Of a stretch of DNA of 64,000 nucleotides, positions 34,561 through 43,529 are shown one piece after another. How positions within the stretch are numbered: the stretch's first letter is position 1; every line of letters begins with the position of its first letter. Both the position numbers and the translations under genes were made by a program. Source of the DNA: CAVZCK01 sp963798805 (GTDB taxonomy: Bacteria; Pseudomonadota; Alphaproteobacteria; Rhizobiales; Rhodomicrobiaceae); assembly GCA_963798805.1 (NCBI GenBank), contig CAWCVC010000008.1:62001-126000 (forward strand), given 5' to 3'. The notes under the pieces are model-generated. The model ran no database searches. It was not told the origin of the DNA and saw only the letters and a program-made list of their open reading frames with translations.

Positions 34561-35320
34561 TTAGCGCTCACCGTTCAGAAGTTCGATATTTATTCTGACA
34601 ACATCGCCGCGATAGACGATCTCACCCACATAAACGATGCGCTCATTCGCATCTTTGACGATGCACCGCGCCTCGACGACTGGTGCTCCGAATGGCAACC
34701 GCAGATGTACGGCAGCATAGACATCGGCCGAGCCTACCGAAAGCATCTGATGCGCACGCGCGATTTTCAGATCCTCCATATCCGCGAGCACACCGAGGGC
34801 GACCTGTTTCTGAAATGCCTCGGGTGACCTATCGTAAATGTCCTGCGCTACATGGACCCTTGCGAGCGCATAAGGCTGATCGTCCCGGAGCTGAAGACTG
34901 TAGATATGCGCATAGGATTCGGCCGGAGAGCCCTCCTCTGAACTCGATCCGCGGCTGATGGATGGTTTCGATCGGAAGGTGCTTCAGCGTGTTGTGCTTG
35001 ATCGGCTCCATCAGCGAGTGCCAGTCGGTCGCAAGCTGGAGCCAGCGGCCGGGTCCTTGCGATTTCGTCACGAACGTTCCTCGCCCTTGCTCGGATTTGA
35101 GCAGTCCCTCCTGCTGAAGGAGGTCGACGGCCTGCCGGACCGTCACGCGGGCGACCTGAAACTCGTTCTCGAGCTGTTCCAGCGTTGCGATCTTTTCGCC
35201 GACCGTCCATTGGCCGGTATTGATCCGCTGGCGCAGCGCCGTTGCGACCTGCAAGTAGCGCGGGATGCGGCTGAGCGCATCCTTTTTTGCCGCTTTTTTC
35301 GGCTTCGAACTTTGATCCAT
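34561..35320 (-). pseudogene. GntR/UTRA (HutC-type) regulator with a frameshift near 34938
   Basis: The first frame from the ATG at 35320 gives the winged HTH (IPRYLQVATALRQRINTGQW, VARVTVRQAVDLLQQEGLL, GRGTFVT) and the start of the UTRA ligand domain up to PRIEFR. At about 34938 homology moves to another frame, which continues the UTRA domain (SYAHIYSLQLRDDQPYALAR, FQKQVALGVLADMEDL, VEARCIVKDANERIVYVGEI) to a stop at 34561. The span is 760 bases, one more than a multiple of three. The two halves join smoothly, so the lesion is recent or an artefact. It lies between pxpC and coxL on the same strand and probably regulates the cluster. Confidence 0.82.
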
Positions 35321-35386
35321 ATTGCCCTGCTTGTATTTCCGATCCGGTTCGCCTTGGCTTGGCAGCACTCTACATCATGCCGCAAT

Positions 35387-36430
35387 TCAATCGACAAGCG
35401 GAACCTTTGCATCCACCACGCCGTCTATGAGGTTTTGTTCGAATAAAGCGCCAGTATCAAGGGCGGGCTTTGCGGCGATCTCATGAATGGAGTCCTTCAA
35501 ATTCGAAAACCAAAGGTTAAGACTGCGGGCGGCATTGCGCGCTTCATCATAATTAACCGCGCAAAACGAAAGCCGGCTGCCCGGACGCAGGCGGCCGAGC
35601 GCGGGAAGATCTGCGCTGATCACGACGCCGATCTTGGGATAGCCACCGGTCGTCTGCCGGTCGGCGAGCAGGACGATCGGCTCGCCGGAGCCGGGGACCT
35701 GAATTGCGCCCGGTGCGATACCGTCCGAAACAATATTGAATCCGCCGGCGTGTTTCAGGCTAAAGCCGGAAAGCCGGAAGCCCATGCGGTCCGCTTGATG
35801 GGAGACCGTGAAATTGGCGTCCAGGAAGGCTTCGAGCCCTGCCGCGTCGAAATAGTCGTCTTGCGGACCGAGCATCAGCCGGAAGCGTGTTTCGCTCGGG
35901 AAGTCAGCCGCCGGAAGCGCATATTCGGATCCCGGCGATGCTGCGCTCCGATTGAGCGGCAACTCGTCGCTCTTCCTCAGTGCGCGGCCCATGAAACCGC
36001 CAAGCCCTCCACGAACGAAGGTGGACTGGCTTCCCATAACCGGCGGGATCGCAAAGCCGCCCTCGACGGCGAGATAGCAAACCGAGGACGTCTTGCCCAA
36101 AGTGATGCGGAACCGGTCTCCCTGCCGAAGGGTGACGCTTTCGTAGGATTTTGCGCGGGCGGCGTGGGCACATCGCAGAAGCTCGATCCCAGCGCCAGGC
36201 CCGGCAACCGCGATCCTCACACTTTCGGCTGCCACCTCGAAGCTCGGCCCGTGCATGAGGATTTCAAGCGCGCCTGCCGATTCTTCGTTCTTCACCAGCA
36301 GGTTCGCCAACCTGAGATTTATACAGTCCATCGCGCCTGAGACCGGAACGCCCAGATGTTGTGCGCCAGGGCGGCCAAGATCCTGGACCGTCGTATGCAA
36401 ACCGGGCGAGAGGACGCGAAGAACGCTCAT
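35387..36430 (-). CDS. pxpC: 5-oxoprolinase subunit C / biotin-dependent carboxyltransferase family
   Basis: 347 residues. KipA/PxpC features: SPGLHTTVQDLGRPGAQHLGVP (key residues T-x-x-Q-D-x-G-R-x-G), ISADLPALGRLRPGSRLSF and GSGEPIVLLADRQTTGGYPKIG (key residues D-x-x-T-x-G-G-Y). With PxpA and PxpB it performs ATP-dependent opening of 5-oxoproline to glutamate; the related urea-amidolyase domains suggest other cyclic amides are possible substrates. The start overlaps pxpB by four bases. Confidence 0.9.
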   Translation of the reverse strand: MSVLRVLSPGLHTTVQDLGRPGAQHLGVPVSGAMDCINLRLANLLVKNEESAGALEILMHGPSFEVAAESVRIAVAGPGAGIELLRCAHAARAKSYESVTLRQGDRFRITLGKTSSVCYLAVEGGFAIPPVMGSQSTFVRGGLGGFMGRALRKSDELPLNRSAASPGSEYALPAADFPSETRFRLMLGPQDDYFDAAGLEAFLDANFTVSHQADRMGFRLSGFSLKHAGGFNIVSDGIAPGAIQVPGSGEPIVLLADRQTTGGYPKIGVVISADLPALGRLRPGSRLSFCAVNYDEARNAARSLNLWFSNLKDSIHEIAAKPALDTGALFEQNLIDGVVDAKVPLVD

Positions 36431-37161
36431 GCCGCGCTTTCCGCAGGAATAATGCGCTTGCCTGTGGCGAAGTCGGCTTCAAGGACTCCAAAATCGCGTG
36501 CCGATACCGGCTCGAAGGCGACCACATCGCCGGGAGACAGCAAGACGGGCCGCTCCGCATTGGCATCGAACAGCGGTACCGGTGTGCGCCCTATGAGATG
36601 CCAGCCGCCAGGGCTCTCGAGCGAATAGATCGCGGTCATCGCCTGGGCAATCGCCACCGAGCCGCGCGGTACGCGAATGCGGGGGTTCGGTCGACGAGGC
36701 ACCCGGATCGGTTCGGCGACGTCGCCCATATAGGGATAGCCGGGTAAGAAGCCGATCATGTAGACAAGGTAGGATTGACCGCAGTGGAGCCGCGAAACCT
36801 CATCTTCAGAAAAACCGGTTTCTCTGGCGACTTCCGCGAGATCCGGTCCGAATTCGCCGCCATAGCAGACCGGCAGCGTCCAGCGGCGGCCGGAGAGTTC
36901 ATCATGTCCGGTTTCATCGAGCAGACGGAGCAGCCGATCCTGAAGATCTTGTGGATGAACACGGTCGGGATCGAACAGCACAAGGAGCGAACGGAATGTC
37001 GGGATCATTTCCCTAACGCCGTGGACGTCCTGTTCGCGGACGTATTTGTAAAGCGCGATTACCTGAGCGGTTATCCCCTGATCGATGTCTTTGCCGAACT
37101 CCATAGAGAATGCGGTGTCGCCACAGGGCAGAAATCGAATGCGGGCATGTTCTGGCGTCAT
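36427..37161 (-). CDS. pxpB: 5-oxoprolinase subunit B (KipI-like)
   Basis: 244 residues. The family motifs are FLPCGDTAFSMEFG at the start, the catalytic-loop VYMIGFLPGYPYMGDV, and PRGSVAIAQAMTAIYSLESPGGWHLIGRTP (key residues G-S-V-x-I-x-x-x-x-x-x-I-Y and G-G-W-x-x-I-G-R-T). It forms the 5-oxoprolinase complex with PxpC (overlapping by four bases) and PxpA, which is divergently transcribed 99 bp away. Confidence 0.9.
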   Translation of the reverse strand: MTPEHARIRFLPCGDTAFSMEFGKDIDQGITAQVIALYKYVREQDVHGVREMIPTFRSLLVLFDPDRVHPQDLQDRLLRLLDETGHDELSGRRWTLPVCYGGEFGPDLAEVARETGFSEDEVSRLHCGQSYLVYMIGFLPGYPYMGDVAEPIRVPRRPNPRIRVPRGSVAIAQAMTAIYSLESPGGWHLIGRTPVPLFDANAERPVLLSPGDVVAFEPVSARDFGVLEADFATGKRIIPAESAA

Positions 37162-37210
37162 AAGTGTTGGGACTTAGCAATCTAGCTGTGGAAATCTACT
37201 TGTGCTAACA

Positions 37211-37224
37211 TCCTATAAATAGGA
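37211..37224. promoter_or_regulatory. Palindrome in the pxpB/pxpA divergent promoter region
   Basis: TCCTAT and ATAGGA flank two A residues, a perfect 6-bp inverted repeat. It is centred between the divergent starts of pxpB (37161) and pxpA (37261), the right place to control both arms. It is related to the sequence at 34529–34543 upstream of coxL. Confidence 0.45.
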
Positions 37225-37260
37225 CCTATCTTGCAACCCACCCATATCGCCGGATTGAGA

Positions 37261-38034
37261 ATGACGACCAAGGTAAATTTGAACGCCGATATGGGCGAAG
37301 GCTTCGGCGCCTACGATATTGGCGCGGACGAGGCGCTTCTCGATATTGTCAAATCCGCCAGCCTTGCCTGCGGCTTCCACGCGGGCGACTTCCGCACGAT
37401 GCATCGTCTCGCCGCGCTCGCCGCCCAAAAGGGCGTCAGCATCGGCGCGCATCCGGGCTTCAATGACCTCTGGGGCTTCGGACGCAGGCGAATCACTATG
37501 CCGGCGCGGGACATCGAGTATATGGTGGCGTACCAGATCGGCGCTTTGCAAGCCCTGGCGCGCTATTCCGATATTGCGGTCACCCACGTTAAGATCCATG
37601 GCGCGTTGAACAATATGGCCGCGGAGGATGAAGATTACGCCATGGCCATCGGACGGGCGCTCAAGGCGGTCGACCCGAAGCTGATCTACGTGGCGTTGAC
37701 CGGCTCGCAGATGGAGCGCGCGGCGGAGAAACTGGGACTGCGCCTGGCGAGGGAGGGCTTCGCCGACCGCGTCTACGCCGATGACGGCAATCTGGCCTCC
37801 CGTTCAATTCCCGGCACCGTGCATAAGGATCCGGCCAAGGCGCGGGACCAGGTCCTGCGCATGGTCCAGGCGCGGGAGGTGGTGACGATCAGCGGTAAGG
37901 TGATCCCGGTCCAGGCCGACACGATCTGCCTGCATGGCGACGAGCCGACGGCGGTGGCGGTCGGCCAGGAGATCGTCCGTGGCCTGAAGGAGGCCGGAAT
38001 AGAGAACGTGCCGATTACTGAGCTCGATCTCTGA
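37261..38034 (+). CDS. pxpA: 5-oxoprolinase subunit A (LamB/YcsF family)
   Basis: 257 residues. The family pattern is VNLNADMGEGFGAYDIGAD, ACGFHAGDFRTMH, IGAHPGFNDLWGFGRR and VKIHGALNNM (key residues N-x-D-x-G-E, C-G-x-H-x-G-D, H-P-G-x-x-D and K-x-H-G-A-L). It is the third component of the ATP-dependent oxoprolinase. ATG 37261 fits the family N-terminus; a TTG at 37231 would add ten residues. It heads a plus-strand run with npdG and the F420 genes, an unusual partnership. Confidence 0.92.
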   Translation: MTTKVNLNADMGEGFGAYDIGADEALLDIVKSASLACGFHAGDFRTMHRLAALAAQKGVSIGAHPGFNDLWGFGRRRITMPARDIEYMVAYQIGALQALARYSDIAVTHVKIHGALNNMAAEDEDYAMAIGRALKAVDPKLIYVALTGSQMERAAEKLGLRLAREGFADRVYADDGNLASRSIPGTVHKDPAKARDQVLRMVQAREVVTISGKVIPVQADTICLHGDEPTAVAVGQEIVRGLKEAGIENVPITELDL

Positions 38035-38056
38035 GCCGGCGCGGCTGGAACAGCAT

Positions 38057-38731
38057 ATGAGCTTGGAGACACAGCAAATCGCGGTGATCGGAGGGACGGG
38101 CGCGCTTGGCGGCGGTCTTGCTCGGCGCTGGTCGGCCGCGGGTCTCTCCATCATGATCGGATCACGCGACCCCGAGAAGGCCGCAGAGTTTGCCCGAAGT
38201 CTTCCCCAGCAGGCCGAGGGCAGGCCCGCCGCAGGCTTGAGCAATCGCGAGGCTGCAGAGCGGGCCACCATTATCGTGCTGACCGTGCCGTTTGCGACGC
38301 AGGCGGCGATCCTGGAGGAGATCCGGCCGCATCTTGCCGGAAAAATTCTGCTGGATACGACCGTTCCGCTCGTGCCGCCGAAGGTCGCGCGCGTGCAGTT
38401 GCCGGCGGAAGGCTCTGCCGCCGTCCGCGCTCAGGCGATCGTGGGCGAGGGCGTAAAAGTGATCTCGGGCTTTCACAATATCGCGGCGCACAAGCTACCG
38501 AAAGACGAGCCGATCGCCTGCGACGTGCTGATCTTCGGAGATGACGTGCCGGCGCGCGAAATCGGCATCGAGCTGGCGCGTAAAGCCGGCCTGCGCGGCA
38601 TTCACGGGGGGCCGCTCGCCAATTCCGCCGCCGCCGAGGCCCTGACCTCCGTGCTGATATCCATTAATAAACGCTATGGCGCGGACGGCGCAGGGCTTAC
38701 CATTACCGGCATTCCGACAAGCGGAGGCTGA
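38057..38731 (+). CDS. npdG: NADPH:F420 oxidoreductase
   Basis: 224 residues. The NAD(P)-binding start IAVIGGTGALGGGLARRW and the SRDPEKA element that follows, plus NREAAERATIIVLTVPF and the LLDTTVPLVPP segment, match archaeal and bacterial F420-dependent NADP reductase (Fno/NpdG). The enzyme moves hydride between NADPH and the deazaflavin F420, so it can supply F420H2. It lies 22 bp after pxpA and just ahead of cofE. Confidence 0.92.
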   Translation: MSLETQQIAVIGGTGALGGGLARRWSAAGLSIMIGSRDPEKAAEFARSLPQQAEGRPAAGLSNREAAERATIIVLTVPFATQAAILEEIRPHLAGKILLDTTVPLVPPKVARVQLPAEGSAAVRAQAIVGEGVKVISGFHNIAAHKLPKDEPIACDVLIFGDDVPAREIGIELARKAGLRGIHGGPLANSAAAEALTSVLISINKRYGADGAGLTITGIPTSGG

Positions 38732-38769
38732 CAATAGCCGGCAGTGCAGCACATAGCGTCGGTTGCGAA

Positions 38770-39516
38770 TTGATCGCGCTGGAAGGTCTTCCGATCGTCC
38801 GGCGGGGCGATGACGTTGCCGCGATCATCCTTGACGCGCTGGCGGGAATGGGGCTCGCGCTGCGCGATTTCGACACTCTCGTCATCGCGCAAAAGATCGT
38901 GTCGAAAGCGCAAGGACGCATTGCCGATCTCGAGCGGATCGTTCCATCGGCCGAGGCGCGCGAGCTTGCCGAACGAACCGGAAAGCCGCCGGCTCTGTGC
39001 GAGGCCATCCTTCGGGAGTCGAGCGCGATTCTCCGCGCCAAACAGAATGTCGTCATAAGCGAGCATCGCAGCGGCCATGTGATGGCGAGCGCCGGCATCG
39101 ACCAGTCGAATACGGACGGGTCGCATGCCGGGACCGTGGTGCTGTTGCCGGAAGACGCAGACGCGAGCGCCAAGGCCATACGCCAGCGCCTGGCGGCGCA
39201 TTGCGGCGCGAGCATCGGCGTCGTCATATCCGACAGCCTCGGCCGCGCCTGGCGGCTGGGAACGGTCGGCCATGCCATCGGAGCGGCCGGCATTCCCTCG
39301 CTGATGGACCGGCGTGGCACGCCGGATCTCAACGGCCGGCCGCTTGAAGTCACCATGACCGGCTTCGCGGACGCGGTCGCCGCGGCGGGCGTGCTCATCA
39401 TGGGCGAGGGCGACGAAGGCCGGCCCGTGGTTCTGGTGCGCGGCTTGAGATGGGCGGCCCCTGAGCTTCCGGCGAAAGCGCTGCTCCGGCCCGTAGAAGA
39501 GGATATGTTCCGGTGA
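38770..39516 (+). CDS. cofE: Coenzyme F420-0:L-glutamate ligase
   Basis: 248 residues, the stand-alone archaeal-type length without the FMN-reductase half found in actinobacterial FbiB. Motifs include ALEGLPIVRRGDDVA, LVIAQKIVSKAQGRI, the ASAGIDQSNTDG loop and IGVVISDSLGRAWR. It adds gamma-linked glutamates to F420-0. The start is uncertain: TTG at 38770 has no good ribosome binding site, while an in-frame ATA at 38734 lies six bases after GGAGG. The stop overlaps the cofD GTG start. Confidence 0.9.
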   Translation: MIALEGLPIVRRGDDVAAIILDALAGMGLALRDFDTLVIAQKIVSKAQGRIADLERIVPSAEARELAERTGKPPALCEAILRESSAILRAKQNVVISEHRSGHVMASAGIDQSNTDGSHAGTVVLLPEDADASAKAIRQRLAAHCGASIGVVISDSLGRAWRLGTVGHAIGAAGIPSLMDRRGTPDLNGRPLEVTMTGFADAVAAAGVLIMGEGDEGRPVVLVRGLRWAAPELPAKALLRPVEEDMFR

Positions 39517-40487
39517 GTGCCGGCCCCTCTCGTTACGTAGCTTTGTGCGGCGGCGTCGGCGGCGCCAAGCTGGCGCTCGGCCTTGCCGAACTGCTGGGCG
39601 AGCGGCTGACGATCATCGTCAATACGGGCGACGATTTCGAGCATCTCGGCCTCGCCATCTCGCCCGATGTCGACACCGTCGTCTATACGCTATCATGGCT
39701 GGCCAATCCGGAAGCCGGCTGGGGCCGCGCGGGCGAGAGCTGGTCCTTCATGGAAGCGCTGGCGGCGCTCGGCGGTCCCGACTGGTTCAAGCTCGGTGAC
39801 AAGGACCTCGCCATGCATGTCGAGCGGACGCGCTGGCTGGCCGAGGGCAAGCCGCTTTCGGCTTTCTGCGAGCGGGTCCGAAGGCAGCTCGGCATTAGGC
39901 CGGTGTTCCTGCCGATGAGCGACGATCCGGTGCGAACCCGTGTGGCGACGGCCGAGGGCGAGCTGGCGTTCCAGGACTATTTCGTCGGGCGGAAATGCGA
40001 GCCTATCGTGACGGCGATCCACTATGACGGGGCCGAGACGGCGCGCCCGCTGCCCGCTGCGCTCGATGCGCTCAGCGAGCCGGATCTGGCCGGCGTCATC
40101 ATTTGTCCTTCCAACCCCTATCTCAGTGTCGATCCGATCCTGAGCCTGCCGTCGCTGCGCCAGGCAGTTCGCGGCTGTGCGGCTCCGATCGTGGCGGTGA
40201 CGCCGCTGATCGGCGGCAAGGCGGTGAAGGGACCGACGGCCAAGCTGATGCGCGAGCTGGGCATCGACGTCTCGCCGCGCGCGGTGGCCGAGCATTATGG
40301 CGGGTTGATCGATGGCTTTATCCTAGATGCGGCGGACGCGCCGCAGGCCGCGGACATTCCGGTACCCGTCCGGATCGAGCCCACGCTGATGACCGATCTC
40401 GCCAGCAAAGTCGCGCTGGCGCGGGCTGCCGTCGAATTCTGTGAACAGCTTTCCGCGGAGTCCGGCGCCCGGCAGGCGAGGGCCTAA
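39513..40487 (+). CDS. cofD: 2-phospho-L-lactate (or PEP/3-PG) transferase, F420 biosynthesis
   Basis: 324 residues, the usual length for CofD/FbiA. The signature is LCGGVGGAKLALGLAELLG, with NTGDDFEHLGLAISPDVDTV and the LGDKDLAMHVERTRWL segment. It joins the activated phospho-acid made by CofC to the deazaflavin FO. GTG start at 39513 overlaps the cofE stop (GTGA). Located between cofE and cofC. Confidence 0.93.
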   Translation: MSAGPSRYVALCGGVGGAKLALGLAELLGERLTIIVNTGDDFEHLGLAISPDVDTVVYTLSWLANPEAGWGRAGESWSFMEALAALGGPDWFKLGDKDLAMHVERTRWLAEGKPLSAFCERVRRQLGIRPVFLPMSDDPVRTRVATAEGELAFQDYFVGRKCEPIVTAIHYDGAETARPLPAALDALSEPDLAGVIICPSNPYLSVDPILSLPSLRQAVRGCAAPIVAVTPLIGGKAVKGPTAKLMRELGIDVSPRAVAEHYGGLIDGFILDAADAPQAADIPVPVRIEPTLMTDLASKVALARAAVEFCEQLSAESGARQARA

Positions 40488-40490
40488 GCC

Positions 40491-41147
40491 ATGGTGCTGG
40501 CGCTGATCCCGGTGAAGTCGCTTGCGACGGCAAAATCCCGGCTCGCCGTCGCGCTCGGCCCGGATGAGCGGCGCACGCTTGTCGTCGCCATGCTGGAAAG
40601 GGTCGTCGCAGAGTGCGCCGCCTGCCCGCAGATCGGTGAGATTTGGATCGTCACGCCCGATGCCGGAATCGCGGCCATAGCCCGAATGCATGGCGTAAGC
40701 GCGATCATCCAACCCGAGGCCGGGCTGAATGGCAGCCTGTCGGCCGGCATTGAAGCGGCGCGGAGCGCGAAGGCCGGCCGAATACTGATCCTGCCTGCGG
40801 ACATTCCGCTTCTTCATCGATCCGAAATCGAGCGGATCGTCGACACAGCGAGCGGCGGATGCGGCAGCGCCGTCGCGCCTTGCCATAAGGGCAGCGGAAC
40901 GAACGCGCTGCTTTTTCCGGCGAATGCGCCATTCGAGCCGCAATTCGGAGAGGACAGCTTCCGACGCCATTTCCGCCAGCTTGCCGCGCTCGGCCTTTTG
41001 CCGCGCGTGCTGTATCTGCCTGGTATCGCCGCGGATATTGACGAGCCGGACGACCTGGCCATGCTTCCGCAGCAGATTCGGAGCGAATGGTTGGCGCCGC
41101 TTTCTTCAATCGGGGCATCTGCGAGCAGAGAGACGACATGTCGCTAG
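40491..41147 (+). CDS. cofC: Phospho-acid guanylyltransferase of F420 biosynthesis
   Basis: 218 residues with nucleotidyltransferase features: ALIPVKSLATAKSRLA near the start, PEAGLNGSLSAGI, ILILPADIPLLH (metal site) and CHKGSGTNALLF. CofC makes the guanylylated phospho-acid used by CofD. Whether its substrate is 2-phospholactate, PEP or 3-phosphoglycerate cannot be read from sequence. It overlaps cofG by 10 bp. Confidence 0.9.
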   Translation: MVLALIPVKSLATAKSRLAVALGPDERRTLVVAMLERVVAECAACPQIGEIWIVTPDAGIAAIARMHGVSAIIQPEAGLNGSLSAGIEAARSAKAGRILILPADIPLLHRSEIERIVDTASGGCGSAVAPCHKGSGTNALLFPANAPFEPQFGEDSFRRHFRQLAALGLLPRVLYLPGIAADIDEPDDLAMLPQQIRSEWLAPLSSIGASASRETTCR

Positions 41148-42439
41148 AATTGACTTTGCACGACATCGAGGCGCTCGCCGCGAGCAGAAGTACGGTGGAT
41201 ATTGGGCCGGAGATTGTGGAGGCGCTCGCCCGCTTCGAGGATCTTCCGGCTCTGACCGGCCTCGCTGAAGAGATTTGCCTCGGCGAATATGGGCGCCTGA
41301 TGACCTTCTCGAAAAAGGTCTTCATCCCGCTGACCAAGCTCTGCCGCGACGTCTGCCACTATTGCACCTTCACCAAGCCGCCCCGCGCAGGCGAGTCGGC
41401 CTATATGACGCTGGAGGAGGTACTCGCCGTCGCTGAAGCCGGCCGCGCCGCCCATTGCAAGGAAGCGCTGTTCACGCTCGGCGATAAGCCGGAGCTGCGC
41501 TATGCCGCCGCGCGCCGGGCGCTTGCCGAGCTCGGCTGCGCGACCACCTTCGACTATCTCGAGCGCTGCGCCGAAGCGGTGCTTCGGAAAACAGGGCTCC
41601 TGCCACATCTCAATGCCGGGGTGATGGACGAGGCAACAGCGGCAAGACTGCGCCGCGTATCGGTCTCGCAAGGGCTGATGCTGGAGTCGCTCTCACAGCG
41701 GCTCTGCGAAAAGGGCGGTCCGCATTACGGCTCGCCTGACAAGGCGCCTGCCGTGCGGCTCGAAGCGCTGAGGGCTGCCGGGCGTGCCCGCGTCCCCATG
41801 ACGACGGGGCTCTTGATCGGCATTGGCGAGATGCGGCGCGAGCGGATCGCCGCGCTGCTTGCCATCCGCGCCCTTCACGAGGAATTCGGCCACATTCAGG
41901 AAGTCATTATCCAGAACTTCCGCGCCAAGCCAGGGACCAGGATGGCGAACGCGCCGGAGCCCGATATTGCGGACCATTTCTGGACGATTGCTGTCGCCCG
42001 CATCCTTCTTCCCGCCGAAATCAGCCTCCAGGCGCCGCCGAATCTGCGCGCCGGCGAGATCGAGCCGTTGATCCGATCGGGGATCAACGATTGGGGCGGC
42101 ATCTCGCCGGTCACCATCGACCATGTGAACCCCGAGGCGCCCTGGCCGCAGATCGAAGCGCTCGCCACCGCCTGCGAGCAGGAAGGCCGGGTCCTGACGG
42201 AACGGCTGGCGATCTATCCGCGCCAGCTTCGAGGCAGCGCGCGTTGGCTCGATCCCGGCGTCGTGTCCCATGCGCTGAAATTGCAGGAACTCCTTCGGGC
42301 TCGGCCGCGAGGACGGCTGGATGAGCGGAAGTCCGCTGACGGCGCCGCCGCGCCGTCTGATCTCCCGCCGCGGAAGCGCCAAATCAGGAAGCCCGGTCGG
42401 GCCAATTCTCGACAAAGCCGCCGCCGGCCGCCCGCTTGA
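41138..42439 (+). CDS. cofG: FO synthase subunit 1 (radical SAM)
   Basis: 433 residues. The radical SAM cluster motif is CRDVCHYC (Cys-X3-Cys-X2-Cys), preceded by GEYGRLMTFSKKVFIPLTKL. Later VIIQNFRAKPGTRM and GINDWGGISPVTIDHVNPEAPWP (key residues G-I-N-D-W-G-G-I-S-P-x-T) identify CofG. With CofH it forms the deazaflavin FO from tyrosine and a ribityl-uracil. The last 45 or so residues are basic and lie in a different frame over the start of cofH, an overlap of 119 bp. ATG at 41138 was chosen. Confidence 0.92.
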   Translation: MSLELTLHDIEALAASRSTVDIGPEIVEALARFEDLPALTGLAEEICLGEYGRLMTFSKKVFIPLTKLCRDVCHYCTFTKPPRAGESAYMTLEEVLAVAEAGRAAHCKEALFTLGDKPELRYAAARRALAELGCATTFDYLERCAEAVLRKTGLLPHLNAGVMDEATAARLRRVSVSQGLMLESLSQRLCEKGGPHYGSPDKAPAVRLEALRAAGRARVPMTTGLLIGIGEMRRERIAALLAIRALHEEFGHIQEVIIQNFRAKPGTRMANAPEPDIADHFWTIAVARILLPAEISLQAPPNLRAGEIEPLIRSGINDWGGISPVTIDHVNPEAPWPQIEALATACEQEGRVLTERLAIYPRQLRGSARWLDPGVVSHALKLQELLRARPRGRLDERKSADGAAAPSDLPPRKRQIRKPGRANSRQSRRRPPA

Positions 42440-43529
42440 CGAGGCGGACATCGTCGCCCTCTTCGCCGCGCGCGGCGGGGACTATCATGAGGTCTGCGCT
42501 TTCGCCGACGACATTCGCCGCATGATCAACGGCGACACCGTGACTTACGTTATCAATCGCAACATCAACTACACCAATCTGTGCACCTATGGCTGCCGTT
42601 TCTGCGCCTTCTCCAAGGGGCGGCTGAGCGCCGGCCATCGCGATGCGCCCTATGATCTCCCGCTCGAGGAGATCGCCGCCGGCACACGCGAAGCCGAGGT
42701 GCGCGGCGCGACCGAAGTCTGCCTGCAGGGCGGCATCGCGCCCCGCTATACCGGCCGCACCTATCTCGACATTCTGCGCGCGGTGAAGAACGCAGCGCCC
42801 GCAATTCACGTGCACGCCTTCTCGCCGCTCGAAATCTGGAACGGCGCGGAAACGCTCGGCCTGTCGCTCACGGACTATCTGGCGATGCTGAAGGCCGAGG
42901 GGCTCGGCAGTCTGCCGGGCACGGCGGCGGAAATCCTCGATGACGAGGTACGGGCCGTGCTCTGCCCCGACAAGATCAACACGCAACAATGGTTCGATGT
43001 CATGCGGGCGGCGCATCAGGTCGGCCTGCCGTCCACGGCGACCATCATGTTCGGCCATATCGATCATCCGCGACATTGGGCGCGGCATCTCATGCGCATC
43101 CGCTCGCTGCAGGAGGAAACCGGCGGCTTCACCGAATTCGTGCCTTTGCCCTTCGTCGCCATGGAAGCGCCGATCTATCTCAAGGGCATGGCCCGCCGTG
43201 GCCCGACCTTCCGCGAGGCTGTGCTGATGCATGCCGTCGCGCGCATCGTGCTGCATCCGGTCATCGCCAACATTCAGACGTCTTGGGTGAAGATGGGGCC
43301 GGAAGGGGCGGCGGCGTGCCTCGTTGCCGGCGCCAACGATCTTGGCGGTGTGCTCATGAACGAATCGATTACCCGGGCTGCCGGCGCGGCATTCGGACAG
43401 GAATTCTCCGTAAACGACATGACTATGCTCATCGCCGAGGCCGGCCGCAATTCGCAGCAGCGCACGACGCTCTACAAGCCGGCCACCGATGCCCTTCGCG
43501 CCCGTGCGCTCAGGACAGCCGCGGAATGA
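42321..43529 (+). CDS. cofH: FO synthase subunit 2 (radical SAM)
   Basis: 402 residues. The radical SAM motif is CTYGCRFC, after the conserved TVTYVINRNINYTNL. VCLQGGIAP, HVHAFSPLEIWNG, GSLPGTAAEILDD and IQTSWVKMG are CofH/FbiC C-half signatures. It transfers the tyrosine-derived hydroxybenzyl unit to the ribityl-uracil. The N-terminal 30 residues overlap the cofG tail; GAGGA seven bases before the ATG supports separate translation. The stop overlaps the convergent LLM gene by 20 bp. Confidence 0.93.
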   Translation: MSGSPLTAPPRRLISRRGSAKSGSPVGPILDKAAAGRPLDEADIVALFAARGGDYHEVCAFADDIRRMINGDTVTYVINRNINYTNLCTYGCRFCAFSKGRLSAGHRDAPYDLPLEEIAAGTREAEVRGATEVCLQGGIAPRYTGRTYLDILRAVKNAAPAIHVHAFSPLEIWNGAETLGLSLTDYLAMLKAEGLGSLPGTAAEILDDEVRAVLCPDKINTQQWFDVMRAAHQVGLPSTATIMFGHIDHPRHWARHLMRIRSLQEETGGFTEFVPLPFVAMEAPIYLKGMARRGPTFREAVLMHAVARIVLHPVIANIQTSWVKMGPEGAAACLVAGANDLGGVLMNESITRAAGAAFGQEFSVNDMTMLIAEAGRNSQQRTTLYKPATDALRARALRTAAE

